From Kitasatospora indigofera (GTDB taxonomy: Bacteria > Actinomycetota > Actinomycetes > Streptomycetales > Streptomycetaceae), in the NCBI RefSeq assembly GCF_014655955.1, contig NZ_BNBO01000017.1:81196-145195 (forward strand): a stretch of 64,000 nucleotides of DNA, written 5' to 3'. The translations under genes and the position numbers were made by a program. The first letter of the stretch is position 1. Each line of letters begins with the position of its first letter. Positions 1 through 9,178 of this stretch are shown here, in pieces. The notes beneath the pieces are model-generated. The model worked only from the letters and a program-made list of their open reading frames with translations. It searched no databases and had not been told where the DNA came from.

Positions 1-3000
1 GTCCAGGTCGACCTCGGCAGCAGCACCAGCATCGACGAGCTCGTGCTGAAGCTCCCCAGTGGCTGGGAGACGCGCACCGAGACGCTCGCCGTCCAGGGCA
101 GCGCCGACGGCACCAGCTTCACCACCATCACGAGCTCGGCGACGTACTCCTTCAGCCCGGGCAACAGCAACACCGTGAAGATCTCCTTCCCGGCGACCAA
201 CACCCGCTTCGTCCGGCTGGCCATCTCGGCCAACACCGGCTGGCCGGCCGCCCAGATCTCCGAGCTGGAGGTGCACGGCACCACCAGCACCAGCGGCAAC
301 CTGGCGCTGGGCCGGACCCTCTCGTCCAGCAGCACCTCGCAGAGCTACACCGCGGCCAACGCCAACGACGGCAACCAGGGCACCTACTGGGAGAGCGCCA
401 ACAACGTGCTCCCGCAGTGGATCCAGGCCGACCTCGGCTCGGCCGTGCCGGTCAACAAGCTGGTGCTGAAGGTGCCCACCGGCTGGGAGACCCGCACCCA
501 GACGCTGACCGTGCAGACCAGCACCGACGGCACCACCTTCTCGGACCTGGTGGCCTCCGCCGCCTACGTGTTCAACCCGGCGTCCGGCAACACGGTGACG
601 CTCAACCTGAACACCACCACGACCCGGTTCGTCCGGCTGAAGGTCACCGCGAACACCGCCTGGCCGGCCGCCCAGCTCTCCGAGTTCGAGGTCTACGGCC
701 CGGCCACCGGCGACACCCAGGCGCCGACCGCGCCCTCGGGCCTGGCGTACACCCAGCCGGCCTCCGGCCAGATCAAGCTGACCTGGAACGCCGCGAGCGA
801 CAACACCGGTGTCACCGGCTACGACATCTACGCCGACAACACGCTGGTCAGCAGTGTCGCGGGCAACGTCCTGACCTACACGGACAGCCGCCCGGACAGC
901 GCCACCGTCTCGTACTTCGTGAAGGCGAAGGACGCGGCCGGCAACCAGTCCGCCAGCAGCAACACCGTCACCCGCACGGGCGCCTCCGGCGACACCCAGG
1001 CGCCGTCCGCGCCCGCCCCCCTGGCGTTCACCCAGCCGGCCTCCGGCCAGGTCAAGCTGACCTGGGGCGCGTCCGCCGACAACGTGGGCGTGACCGGCTA
1101 CGACGTGTACGCCAATGGGGCCCTGCGCGGCAGCGTGGCGGGCAACGTGCTGACCTACACGGACAGCCAGCCCGACACCGCGACCGTCTCGTACTTCGTG
1201 AAGGCGAAGGACGCGGCCGGCAACCAGTCCGCCAGCAGCAACACCGTGGTGCGGACCGGCAGCGGCGGCGGTGGCGGCACCAACCTGGCCGGCGGCAAGC
1301 CGATCTCGGCCAACTCCAGCGTCTTCACCTTCGTCGCGGCGAACGCCAACGACAACGACACCGCGACCTACTGGGAGGGTGCGGGCGGCAGCTACCCCAA
1401 CACCCTGACCACCCAGCTGGGTTCGAACGCGATCGTGAACTCGGTCGTGGTCAAGCTCAACCCGGCGGCGGCCTGGGCCACCCGGACCCAGACCATCGAG
1501 GTGCTGGGCCGCGAGCAGAGCGCGAGCGGCTTCACCAGCATCTCGGCGGCGAAGTCGTACACCTTCGACCCGGCCTCGGGCAACACGGTGACCATCCCGG
1601 TGTCCGCCACGGTGGCCGACGTCCAGCTGAAGATCACCGCCAACTCGGGCTCCTCGGCCGGCCAGGTCGCCGAGTTCCAGGTGATCGGCACCCCGGCGCC
1701 CAACCCGGACCTGCTGGTCACCGCCACCTCGGCCTCGCCCGCCTCGCCGGTCGAGACCGACCCGGTCACGCTGTCCGCCACCGTGAAGAACAACGGCACC
1801 GCGGCCTCCGGCGCGACCAGCGTCAACCTGTACCTGGGCGCCACCAAGGTCGGCACCGCCCAGGTCGGCGCGCTGGCCGCGGGCGCGTCCAGCACCGTCT
1901 CGGTCTCCGCCGGCCTGCAGAACGCCGGCAGCTACCAGGTGATCGCCAAGGTCGACGAGGCCAACGCCGTCATCGAGCAGGACGAGACCAACAACACCTA
2001 CACCAACCCGGCCGCGCTGGTGGTCGCCCAGGTCGCCAGCTCGGACCTGGTCGCCGCGCCGGTCAGCTGGACCCCGGGCAACCCGGCGGCCGGCAACAAC
2101 GTCACCTTCACGGCGGCGATCAAGAACCAGGGCACGGTCGCCTCGGCGGGCGGCGCGCACAGCGTCACCCTGACCGTCGCGGACGCCACCACCGGCAGCG
2201 TGGTGAAGACCCTGACCGGCTCCTACACCGGCGCCATCGCGGCCGGCGCCACCAGCACCCCGGTGAACCTGGGCAGCTGGACCGCCGGCAACGGCAAGTA
2301 CACCGTGAAGACGGTGATCGCCACCGACGCCAACGAGCTGCCGGTCAAGCAGGCCAACAACACCAGCAGCCAGCCCCTGTACGTCGGCCGCGGCGCCAAC
2401 ATGCCGTACGACACGTACGAGGCGGAGGACGGCGTCCTCGGCGGCGGCGCGGCCGTGGTCGGCCCGAACCGGACCGTCGGCGACCTGGCGGGCGAGGCCT
2501 CCGGCCGCAAGGCCGTCACCCTCAACTCCACCGGCAGCTCGGTCGAGTTCACCACCAAGGCCAGCACCAACACGCTGGTCACCCGGTTCTCCATCCCGGA
2601 CGCGTCCGGCGGCGACGGCATCAACTCCACGCTGAACGTCTACGTCAACGGCAGCTTCCTCAAGGCCATCGACCTGACGTCCAAGTACGCCTGGCTGTAC
2701 GGCAACGAGACCAGCCCCGGCAACTCGCCCGGTGCGGGCGGCCCGCGTCACGTCTACGACGAGGCGAACATCCTGCTCGGGACGACCGTCCCGGCCGGCA
2801 GCAAGATCAAGCTGCAGAAGGACGCCGCCAACACCACCAACTACGCGATCGACTTCGTGAGCCTGGAGCAGGCCACCGCGATCCCGAACCCGGACCCTGC
2901 CAAGTACGTGGTGCCGACCGGCTTCGCGCAGAACGATGTGCAGGCCGCGCTGGACAAGGTCCGGATGGACACCACCGGGAACCTGGTGGGCGTCTACCTG

Positions 3001-4068
3001 CCGGCCGGTGACTACCAGACCGCCAACAAGTTCCAGGTGTACGGCAAGGCCGTCAAGGTCGTCGGGGCGGGCCCCTGGTTCACCCGCTTCTACGCGCCGG
3101 CCGACCAGTCCAACACGGACGTGGGCTTCCGCGCCCAGTCGACGGCCAACGGCTCCACGTTCTCCGGGTTCGGCTACTTCGGGAACTACACCTCCCGGAT
3201 CGACGGCCCCGGCAAGGTGTTCGACTTCGCGAATGTCTCCGGCATCACGATCGACAACATCTGGACCGAGCACATGATCTGCATGTACTGGGGTGCCAAC
3301 ACCGACTCCATGGTGATCAAGAACTCGCGGATCCGTGACACCTTCGCCGACGGCATCAACATGACCAACGGCAGCACCGACAACCTCGTCAGCAACAACG
3401 AGGCCCGCTCGACCGGTGACGACAGCTTCGCGCTGTTCTCCGCCATCGACGCCGGCGGCGCGGACGAGAAGAACAACATCTTCGAGAACCTCAGCACCAT
3501 CCTGACCTGGCGCGCGGCGGGTGTCGCGGTCTACGGCGGGTACGACAACACCTTCCGCAACATCTACATCGCGGACACCCTGGTCTACTCGGGCATCACC
3601 ATCAGCTCGCTGGACTTCGGGTACGCCATGAACGGCTTCGGCACCATCCCGACCAACCTGCAGAACATCTCCATCGTCCGGGCCGGCGGCCACTTCTGGG
3701 GGTCGCAGACCTTCGGCGGCATCTGGGTCTTCTCGGCCTCGAAGGTGTTCCAGGGCATCCGGGTGAGTGACGTCGACATCGTCGACCCGACCTACCACGG
3801 CATCATGTTCCAGACGAACTACTCCGGCGGTCAGCCGCAGAACCCGATCACCGACACCGTCTTCACCAACATCTCGATCACCGGGGCCCAGAAGAGCGGC
3901 GACGCCTTCGACGCCAAGTCCGGCATCGGGGTCTGGGCGAACGAGGCGGCCGAGGCGGGCCAGGGCCCGGCGGTCGGCTCGGTGACCTTCAACAACCTCC
4001 GGATGAGCAACAACTTCCAGAACATCAAGAACACCACCTCGACGTTCACCATCAACGTCAACCCGTGA
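1..4068 (+). CDS. GH87 alpha-1,3-glucanase (mycodextranase type), multimodular, 5' end outside window
   Basis: The reading frame is open from base 1, so the start and any signal peptide lie upstream. Modules by visible codon: discoidin (F5/8C)-like 1-95 (partial), discoidin 98-232, two FN3 repeats 239-326 and 331-420, a third discoidin-like module 427-563, two CARDB repeats about 567-792, a CBM35-like module about 800-957, then a right-handed beta-helix to the end. In the helix, ADGIN (Asp1117) and GDD (Asp1140/1141) have the 23/24-residue spacing of the catalytic aspartates known from GH87 alpha-1,3-glucanases. Inferred role: extracellular hydrolysis of alpha-1,3-glucan such as fungal wall glucan or mutan. 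Substrate is family-based, not proven. A second GH87 gene lies at 6287-9178. Confidence 0.85.
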   Translation, partial: VQVDLGSSTSIDELVLKLPSGWETRTETLAVQGSADGTSFTTITSSATYSFSPGNSNTVKISFPATNTRFVRLAISANTGWPAAQISELEVHGTTSTSGNLALGRTLSSSSTSQSYTAANANDGNQGTYWESANNVLPQWIQADLGSAVPVNKLVLKVPTGWETRTQTLTVQTSTDGTTFSDLVASAAYVFNPASGNTVTLNLNTTTTRFVRLKVTANTAWPAAQLSEFEVYGPATGDTQAPTAPSGLAYTQPASGQIKLTWNAASDNTGVTGYDIYADNTLVSSVAGNVLTYTDSRPDSATVSYFVKAKDAAGNQSASSNTVTRTGASGDTQAPSAPAPLAFTQPASGQVKLTWGASADNVGVTGYDVYANGALRGSVAGNVLTYTDSQPDTATVSYFVKAKDAAGNQSASSNTVVRTGSGGGGGTNLAGGKPISANSSVFTFVAANANDNDTATYWEGAGGSYPNTLTTQLGSNAIVNSVVVKLNPAAAWATRTQTIEVLGREQSASGFTSISAAKSYTFDPASGNTVTIPVSATVADVQLKITANSGSSAGQVAEFQVIGTPAPNPDLLVTATSASPASPVETDPVTLSATVKNNGTAASGATSVNLYLGATKVGTAQVGALAAGASSTVSVSAGLQNAGSYQVIAKVDEANAVIEQDETNNTYTNPAALVVAQVASSDLVAAPVSWTPGNPAAGNNVTFTAAIKNQGTVASAGGAHSVTLTVADATTGSVVKTLTGSYTGAIAAGATSTPVNLGSWTAGNGKYTVKTVIATDANELPVKQANNTSSQPLYVGRGANMPYDTYEAEDGVLGGGAAVVGPNRTVGDLAGEASGRKAVTLNSTGSSVEFTTKASTNTLVTRFSIPDASGGDGINSTLNVYVNGSFLKAIDLTSKYAWLYGNETSPGNSPGAGGPRHVYDEANILLGTTVPAGSKIKLQKDAANTTNYAIDFVSLEQATAIPNPDPAKYVVPTGFAQNDVQAALDKVRMDTTGNLVGVYLPAGDYQTANKFQVYGKAVKVVGAGPWFTRFYAPADQSNTDVGFRAQSTANGSTFSGFGYFGNYTSRIDGPGKVFDFANVSGITIDNIWTEHMICMYWGANTDSMVIKNSRIRDTFADGINMTNGSTDNLVSNNEARSTGDDSFALFSAIDAGGADEKNNIFENLSTILTWRAAGVAVYGGYDNTFRNIYIADTLVYSGITISSLDFGYAMNGFGTIPTNLQNISIVRAGGHFWGSQTFGGIWVFSASKVFQGIRVSDVDIVDPTYHGIMFQTNYSGGQPQNPITDTVFTNISITGAQKSGDAFDAKSGIGVWANEAAEAGQGPAVGSVTFNNLRMSNNFQNIKNTTSTFTINVNP
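904..968 (+). repeat. exact 65-bp direct repeat, copy 1 (FN3 module)
   Basis: This 65-bp stretch recurs base for base at 1183-1247. Both lie at the same place in two adjacent FN3 modules, encoding the strand that ends in AGNQSASSNTV. Identity at silent sites points to recent module duplication or gene conversion. Confidence 0.9.
1183..1247 (+). repeat. exact 65-bp direct repeat, copy 2 (FN3 module)
   Basis: Second copy of the repeat at 904-968, in the downstream FN3 module. Confidence 0.9.
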
Positions 4069-4088
4069 CGTACCGCGGGTAGGTCGTG

Positions 4089-4133
4089 ACAGCGTGCCGC
4101 CGGGAGGCCTCCGCCTCCCGGCGGCACCGCTGT
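4089..4133 (+). terminator. intrinsic-type hairpin after the GH87 gene
   Basis: A perfect 15-bp stem (4094-4108 with 4113-4127) encloses the loop CTCC, extended by ACAGC/GCTGT outside. It begins about 20 bases after the stop codon. There is no T run, which is usual in this GC range. Confidence 0.75.
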
Positions 4134-4184
4134 GCGCGGCCGCCGGGCCGGGGCCGGGCGCACCCGTCCGGGCCGCGCCCGGCG

Positions 4185-4637
4185 TCAGCCCCGGCGGGTG
4201 AAGTCCATGACCCAGTTGACCAGCCAGTCACCGCCGTCCACCGCGAAGGCCTGCTCCCACCGGGCGGTCCGGTCGCCGATCCCCGACCAGCGGTACCGCA
4301 CGCGCACCCCCGTGCCCGCGTAGGTGTCCTCGCCGTGGAACTCGCCGGTGCCGTCCGCCCCGAACCGCCCCCGCACCGGCTCGTCCAGCCGGCCCGACCG
4401 GCTGGTGGACCAGTGCAGGGACCACTCCTCGGTCTCCCGGTCGAACAGCCGCAGGGTCAGCCCCTTGAAGCCCTGGTCCGGGCAGTCCATCTCGTCGACG
4501 TTCGCCGCCCCGTCGAACAGGCTCCAGCAGCGGCTGGTCGCGTCGAACCGCTGCCACCCGCTGCGCGGGTCCAGGAAGTCCCGCAGCCGGCGGTTGACCA
4601 CGTCCCACTCTCCGGCCAGGAAGTCGAAGCCGCTCAC
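4185..4637 (-). CDS. conserved hypothetical protein, DUF1579-like
   Basis: The protein has 150 residues with a GTG start that overlaps the stop of the upstream gene (GTGA), so the two are translationally coupled. It begins MSGFDFLAGEWDVVNRRL and has many Trp and aromatic residues in short alternating strands (FLAGEW, WSLHW, VRYRW, NWVMDF). That pattern is seen in small lipocalin-like or DUF1579-type beta-barrels. I see no catalytic motif. With its partner it is divergent from the WYL regulator across a perfect inverted repeat, so it is probably controlled by it. Function unknown. Confidence 0.7.
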   Translation of the reverse strand: MSGFDFLAGEWDVVNRRLRDFLDPRSGWQRFDATSRCWSLFDGAANVDEMDCPDQGFKGLTLRLFDRETEEWSLHWSTSRSGRLDEPVRGRFGADGTGEFHGEDTYAGTGVRVRYRWSGIGDRTARWEQAFAVDGGDWLVNWVMDFTRRG

Positions 4638-5113
4638 GCCCGCCCTCCGGTGCTGCCCTCGGCCAGCGAGTCGGCCAGGTAGGCGTCCAGGTCCGGCCGG
4701 GCCGGGGAGAGCACGTGCCGCACCCAGGCCTCCCGCTCGTGGGTGACCGGCGGCAGCTCCCACACGCAGCCGATCCACGGCCGGGTCTGCACCCGGAAGT
4801 GCGTCGGGTCCAGGTCGGGGCAGTCCAGCGCCGGCTGGCCGGCCGCGGCCCCGCCGAAGTGCAGCACGTTGTCCCACACCCAGGTGTAGGCGTTCAGGTA
4901 GGCGCCGGTGTCGCCGCCGCGGTGCAGCACCAGGAAGCCGGCCGACGGCGTGCCGTCCGGCTCGGGCAGCAGCTCGGGCAGCACGGCGTAGGCAGCCCGC
5001 TCGACCTCGGGCGCGATGCCCGCCGGGTCGGCGCTGACGTGGTAGCGCTTGAAGCGGCGCCCGCCCACCTCGATCGGCGGCGGGGTCCGCAGGAACTTCT
5101 CCTCGAAAGCCAT
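4634..5113 (-). CDS. conserved hypothetical protein, first gene of WYL-linked pair
   Basis: The protein has 159 residues and begins MAFEEKFLRTPPP. It is soluble, with no signal peptide or membrane segment. Aromatic-rich motifs include NAYTWVWDN and TRPWIGCVWELP. I do not recognise the family. Its stop overlaps the next start by 4 bp, giving a two-gene operon (4185-5113) read away from the WYL regulator at 5177. The regulator's likely operator lies 23 bases upstream of this start, so direct repression or activation by that regulator is a reasonable inference. Confidence 0.7.
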   Translation of the reverse strand: MAFEEKFLRTPPPIEVGGRRFKRYHVSADPAGIAPEVERAAYAVLPELLPEPDGTPSAGFLVLHRGGDTGAYLNAYTWVWDNVLHFGGAAAGQPALDCPDLDPTHFRVQTRPWIGCVWELPPVTHEREAWVRHVLSPARPDLDAYLADSLAEGSTGGRA

Positions 5114-5135
5114 GACCGCACGCTAGGGCCGCTCC

Positions 5136-5156
5136 ACTGACACCTCCTGTCAGTGA
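5136..5156. promoter_or_regulatory. perfect inverted repeat, likely operator of the WYL regulator
   Basis: CACTGACA-cctcc-TGTCAGTG is an 8-5-8 perfect dyad in the 63-bp divergent region between the genes at 5113 and 5177. Its position fits autoregulation plus control of the divergent operon. Confidence 0.7.
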
Positions 5157-5176
5157 AGTGCCGGAGAATCCCCCGC

Positions 5177-6160
5177 ATGCGCGCCAGCCGACTGCTCTCG
5201 ATCCTGTTGCTGCTCCAGACCCGCGGCCGGATGACCGCCGCCGAGCTCGCCGCCGAGCTGGAGGTCTCGGTCCGGACGGTCTACCGGGACGCCGAGGCCC
5301 TGCACGCGGCCGGCGTCCCGCTGTACGGGGACGCCGGGCACCGCGGCGGCTACCAGCTGCTGGACGGCTACCGCACCCGCCTCACCGGCCTCAACCCGGC
5401 GGAGGCCGAGGCGCTCTTCCTCTCCGGCGTCCCCGGCCCGGCGGCGGAGCTCGGCCTCGGCTCCGTCCTGGCCGCGGCGCAGCTGAAGGTCCGCGCCGCG
5501 CTGCCGCCCGCGCTGCGCGAACAGGCCGGGCGGATCCAGGCGCGGTTCCACCTCGACGCGCCCGGCTGGTACGCGGAGGCCGAGCCGGTGCCGTTCCTGC
5601 CGGCGGTCGCCGACGCGGTCTGGCACGGCCACGTGCTGCGGCTGCGGTACCGCCGCTGGAAGGAGCCCACCGAGGTGGACCGCCGGCTGGAGCCGTACGG
5701 GCTGGTGCTCAAGGCCGGCCGCTGGTACCTGGTGGCGGCGCCCGGCCCGCGCGTCTACCGGGTCGACCAGATCCTCGGACTCCAGCGGCTGGAGGGCGGC
5801 TTCCCGGTGCCCGGGGGCTTCGACCTGGCCGCCTACTGGCAGGCCCACCAGGCGGACTTCCACGCCCGGCTGCACACGGCGGACGCCGTCGTCCGGCTGT
5901 CTCCGGCCGGCGCGGCCCGTCTGACCGGCCCGGCCGCCCGGGCCCTGCGGGCCACCGGCGAGCCCCAGCCGGACGGCTGGACCCGCGCGGTCCTCCCGGT
6001 CGAGTCGCCGGAGCACGCCTGCCGCGAGTACCTCGCCCTGGGCGCCGAGATCGAGGTCCTCGCGCCGGCCGGGCTGCGGGCCCGGCTGGCCGCCACGGCC
6101 CGCGCGACCGCCGCCCTGTACACAGGGCCGGCGGAGGCGCCCGGTCCCGCCGCGCCCTGA
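5177..6160 (+). CDS. WYL-domain transcriptional regulator (DeoR-type HTH)
   Basis: The protein has 327 residues. The start ATG at 5177 is preceded by GGAG ten bases upstream. A longer frame from 5153 would run through the operator and is less likely. Residues 1-60 form a helix-turn-helix with the typical pattern AAELAAELEVSVRTVYRDAEAL followed by a wing ending GGYQL. The middle holds a WYL ligand-binding domain (YGLVLKAGRWYLVA), followed by a C-terminal extension. WYL proteins usually respond to small molecules or nucleic-acid ligands; the ligand here cannot be read. It is divergent from a two-gene operon. Confidence 0.85.
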   Translation: MRASRLLSILLLLQTRGRMTAAELAAELEVSVRTVYRDAEALHAAGVPLYGDAGHRGGYQLLDGYRTRLTGLNPAEAEALFLSGVPGPAAELGLGSVLAAAQLKVRAALPPALREQAGRIQARFHLDAPGWYAEAEPVPFLPAVADAVWHGHVLRLRYRRWKEPTEVDRRLEPYGLVLKAGRWYLVAAPGPRVYRVDQILGLQRLEGGFPVPGGFDLAAYWQAHQADFHARLHTADAVVRLSPAGAARLTGPAARALRATGEPQPDGWTRAVLPVESPEHACREYLALGAEIEVLAPAGLRARLAATARATAALYTGPAEAPGPAAP

Positions 6161-6185
6161 CCGGGCGGACCGGGGCCCGGACAGG

Positions 6186-6230
6186 CCGAGGCCCCTCCGG
6201 CCCGCGAGGGGCGGGTCGGAGGGGCCTCGG
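6186..6230. terminator. bidirectional terminator between convergent genes
   Basis: A perfect 14-bp stem (6186-6199 with 6217-6230) lies between the WYL gene and the convergent GH87 gene. Confidence 0.75.
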
Positions 6231-6286
6231 TGGGGGCCCCGGGGCCCTGGGAAGACAGGCCCCGGAGGTTCGGAGGGTGATCCGGG

Positions 6287-9178
6287 TCAGGAGCTGTAGG
6301 CCTCGAACTCGGAGAGCTGCGCGGCGGCCCACCCGGTGTTCCCGGTGAACGAGAGCTTCAGGTACCGGGCGGTGGTGCCGGGCACGGTGATGGTCACCGT
6401 GTTGCCGGTGGCCGGGTTGAAGGTGTAGCCGGCCGAGGCCTTCACCGTGGTCCAGTTGGTGCCGTCGGTGCTGGCGAGCACGCTCAGGGTCTCGGTGCGG
6501 GTGGCCCAGGCGGTGGCCGGGGGCAGCTTCAGGACGAGGCGGCCCACGGCGGTCGAGGCGCCGAGGTCGGCGGTCAGCGACTGCGGGAAGGCGTTCGCGG
6601 CGCTCTCCCAGTAGCTGTTCGCGTCACCGTCGTTGGCCTTGTTCGCGCCGTAGACGTCCACGGTGCTGGTGGCGGTCAGGGCCTTGCCCGCCAGCAGGTT
6701 GGTGGTGGCCGGGGGCGTGGTCGGCGGCGTGGTGGTCGGCGGGGTGGTGGTCGGCGGCGTGGTCGGGCCGGTGGCGCGGATCTCCAGCTCGGAGAGCTGG
6801 GCGGCGGGCCAGCCGGTGTTGCCGGTGACGGTCACCCGGACGTAGCGGGTGTTGGTCTGGGTGAACCCGACGGTGGCGGTGTTGCCGGTGGCCGGGTCCA
6901 GCGTGATGCCGGTCGACGGGGCCAGCGTGCTGAACGAGACGCCGTCCGTGGAGCCCTGGACGGAGACGGTCTCGGTGCGGGTGCCCCAGCCGGCCGGGAG
7001 CTTGGCGGTGACGCTGCCGACCGCGGTCACGGCGCACAGGTCGACGGTGATCGACTGCGGGAAGGCGTTGTTGGCGCTCTCCCAGTAGCTGGCGGCGTTG
7101 CCGTCCACCGCGTTGGCGGCGGTGTAGGTCTGGTTGGTGCTGGTGGCGGTGGCCGACTTGCCCTGCGCCAGGTTGCCGGTGCCCGGGTTGCAGGCCGGCG
7201 GCGTGGTCGGGGTGGTGGGCGACGGGGAGGGGCTGGCCGGCGGGGTGGTCGGCGTGCTGGGCGACGGGGACGGGCTCGGCGAGGAGGTGCCGCCGCCGGT
7301 GGACGGCTGGCCGCCGTAGGTCCACTGCGGGGTGGGCCAGGTGCCGCTGCAGGTGGTGCCGTTGTTCCAGCCGGAGTTGCCGCCGCCGTCGACGATCACG
7401 AAGCCGCTGCCGACGCAGTTGTGGATCGGGGTGGCCGCCTGGGCGATGTTCTTCGCCTTCACGTTGGTGAACTTCATGTTGGCGTTGGCCTGGGCCTGGA
7501 TGGCGTAGGTGCCGGCGCCGTCGATGTTCACGTTGGTGAAGTTGATGCCGCTGGAGGAGCCGTCGATCGTCTGGACTGCCTCGTAGGAGCTGTCCAGGAT
7601 GTCGGTGTCGGTGATGTTGATGGTCGCGCCGGCGATCGGCTCGTTCAGGCCGTCGAACCAGATCGCGCCGACGCCGAACTGCCAGTTGAAGTCGCTGTTG
7701 CCGGTGCGGATCAGGGTGTTGCGGGCGGCGGTGATGGTGCCCGCGACGGCGGTGCCGCTGCCGGAGTTGACCCCGGGGTAGCGGTTGGCGATGTGCAGGC
7801 CGCCGCCGTTGCTGATGGTGTCCGACATGACGTTGTCGGAGATGGTGAAGTCCTTGCCGCCGTACGTGACGATGTTGTTCGCCAGGATCGGCAGCACCAC
7901 GGTGTTGTGGGTGAAGCTGTCGTTGACGTTCGGCACCCGCTCGGGCCAGGAGGCCAGGCCGTCGTCACCGGTGTTGCGGACGAAGGTGTTGGTGACGGTC
8001 GAGTTGGTCACGCCGGTGTGGAAGTTCACGCCGTCGGCCGTCTGGTCCAGGATGCGGCTGTTCTTGACGGTGAAGCGGTCCATCGGACCGTCCATCCAGG
8101 CGCCGACCTTGGTGTGCTGGAGCCACAGGTTGTCCAGCGTGGAGTTGGACATGGCGCCGCCGACGGCGTTGACCTGGTCCTCGTCCACCCGCTCGCGGAT
8201 GTCGCCGATGATGGCGAAGTCCTTGAGGTTGACGTTCTGGCTCGGGCCTCCCTGGCCGACGTACTTGCCGTAGATGCCGGCGGCCTTCTGACGGTTGTTC
8301 GGGTCGCGCCCGCCGAGCACGCTGTACCAGGGGCCGGCACCGGCCAGGGTGACCCCGTCGACCACGACGTGGTCGTAGAGGGTGAAGGTGCCCTGCGGGA
8401 TGAAGACGGTCTTGCCCTGCGCCTGGCCGGCGTTGACCGCGGCCTGGAACTTGGCGGTCGAGTCGGTCGCGCCGGTGGGGTCGGCGCCGAAGTCGGCGAC
8501 CACGTCGAGGGCCCCGGCGGGCTTGGCGATCGGCGCGCCGACCTGCTCGAAGTCGGCCAGGTCGATGGTGAAGCTGGGGGACTGCGCGGTCGAGGAGACC
8601 TGGAGGCGGATCTTGGTCCCGGCCGGGTACGACGTCCCGAACATGGTGCGGGTCTCGTCGTAGAAGTGGTGCGGGTTGGTGTCGCCCGGGTTGTTGTTGA
8701 ACGGGTAACCACCGTAGTACCAGCTGTACTTCGAGGTGACGTCGACGCTCTTCAGCTTGCTGCCGTTGACCAGCAGGTCCATCGAGGCGTCGCGGCCCTT
8801 GCCGTCCGCGGTGTCCGGCAGGCTGTAGCGGAAGTCGATCGAGTTGGCCGGCGCGGTGAGGGTGAACTCCACGTACTGGCCGACCGCGTTGAGGGTCACG
8901 GCCTGCCGGCCGGAGGCCTCCGAGGGCAGGTGCCCGTAGAGCCGGTCGGGGCCGATCACCGACCCGTTGGTGGCCGCGTACTCGGCCTCCTGCTCCTTGA
9001 ACGGGACGGTGGCGCCCCGCCCGGAGACGTTCAGCGGGGAGAGCGTGGGGACTCCGGCGGCGCTGGCCGGGGTGGCGGAGCCGACGACGGCGGCCGTGAA
9101 CAGGCCGGCGCTGCCGAGGGCGACCGCGGTCAGCGCGGCGACGCTGCTCCGTAGTCTGCGAACGGGTGGTGACTGCAT
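6287..9178 (-). CDS. secreted GH87 alpha-1,3-glucanase (mycodextranase type)
   Basis: The protein has 963 residues; ATG at 9178 begins a clear signal peptide (MQSPPVRRLR, hydrophobic core, ASA cleavage near residue 40). A CBM35-like module (about 55-205) is followed by a beta-helix GH87 domain (about 215-590), in which Asp382 (ADGVN) and Asp405/406 (GDD) reproduce the catalytic spacing of the family. A Pro/Ser/Thr linker and two discoidin modules separated by a TTPP linker follow. Compared with the enzyme at 1-4068 the discoidin modules sit at the C-terminus instead of the N-terminus and there are no FN3 or CARDB modules. The two genes are convergent and share domain types, indicating module shuffling. 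Predicted extracellular enzyme against alpha-1,3-glucan. Confidence 0.88.
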   Translation of the reverse strand: MQSPPVRRLRSSVAALTAVALGSAGLFTAAVVGSATPASAAGVPTLSPLNVSGRGATVPFKEQEAEYAATNGSVIGPDRLYGHLPSEASGRQAVTLNAVGQYVEFTLTAPANSIDFRYSLPDTADGKGRDASMDLLVNGSKLKSVDVTSKYSWYYGGYPFNNNPGDTNPHHFYDETRTMFGTSYPAGTKIRLQVSSTAQSPSFTIDLADFEQVGAPIAKPAGALDVVADFGADPTGATDSTAKFQAAVNAGQAQGKTVFIPQGTFTLYDHVVVDGVTLAGAGPWYSVLGGRDPNNRQKAAGIYGKYVGQGGPSQNVNLKDFAIIGDIRERVDEDQVNAVGGAMSNSTLDNLWLQHTKVGAWMDGPMDRFTVKNSRILDQTADGVNFHTGVTNSTVTNTFVRNTGDDGLASWPERVPNVNDSFTHNTVVLPILANNIVTYGGKDFTISDNVMSDTISNGGGLHIANRYPGVNSGSGTAVAGTITAARNTLIRTGNSDFNWQFGVGAIWFDGLNEPIAGATINITDTDILDSSYEAVQTIDGSSSGINFTNVNIDGAGTYAIQAQANANMKFTNVKAKNIAQAATPIHNCVGSGFVIVDGGGNSGWNNGTTCSGTWPTPQWTYGGQPSTGGGTSSPSPSPSPSTPTTPPASPSPSPTTPTTPPACNPGTGNLAQGKSATATSTNQTYTAANAVDGNAASYWESANNAFPQSITVDLCAVTAVGSVTAKLPAGWGTRTETVSVQGSTDGVSFSTLAPSTGITLDPATGNTATVGFTQTNTRYVRVTVTGNTGWPAAQLSELEIRATGPTTPPTTTPPTTTPPTTPPATTNLLAGKALTATSTVDVYGANKANDGDANSYWESAANAFPQSLTADLGASTAVGRLVLKLPPATAWATRTETLSVLASTDGTNWTTVKASAGYTFNPATGNTVTITVPGTTARYLKLSFTGNTGWAAAQLSEFEAYSS

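Noticed and set aside
417..3011. 864-codon frame inside the GH87 gene
   Set aside because: It is an Arg/Pro/Gln/His-rich shadow of the real frame caused by high GC.
7421..9154. 577-codon plus-strand frame opposite the second GH87 gene
   Set aside because: Antisense shadow with Val/Asp/Gly bias and no domain. The minus-strand frame has a signal peptide and complete modules.
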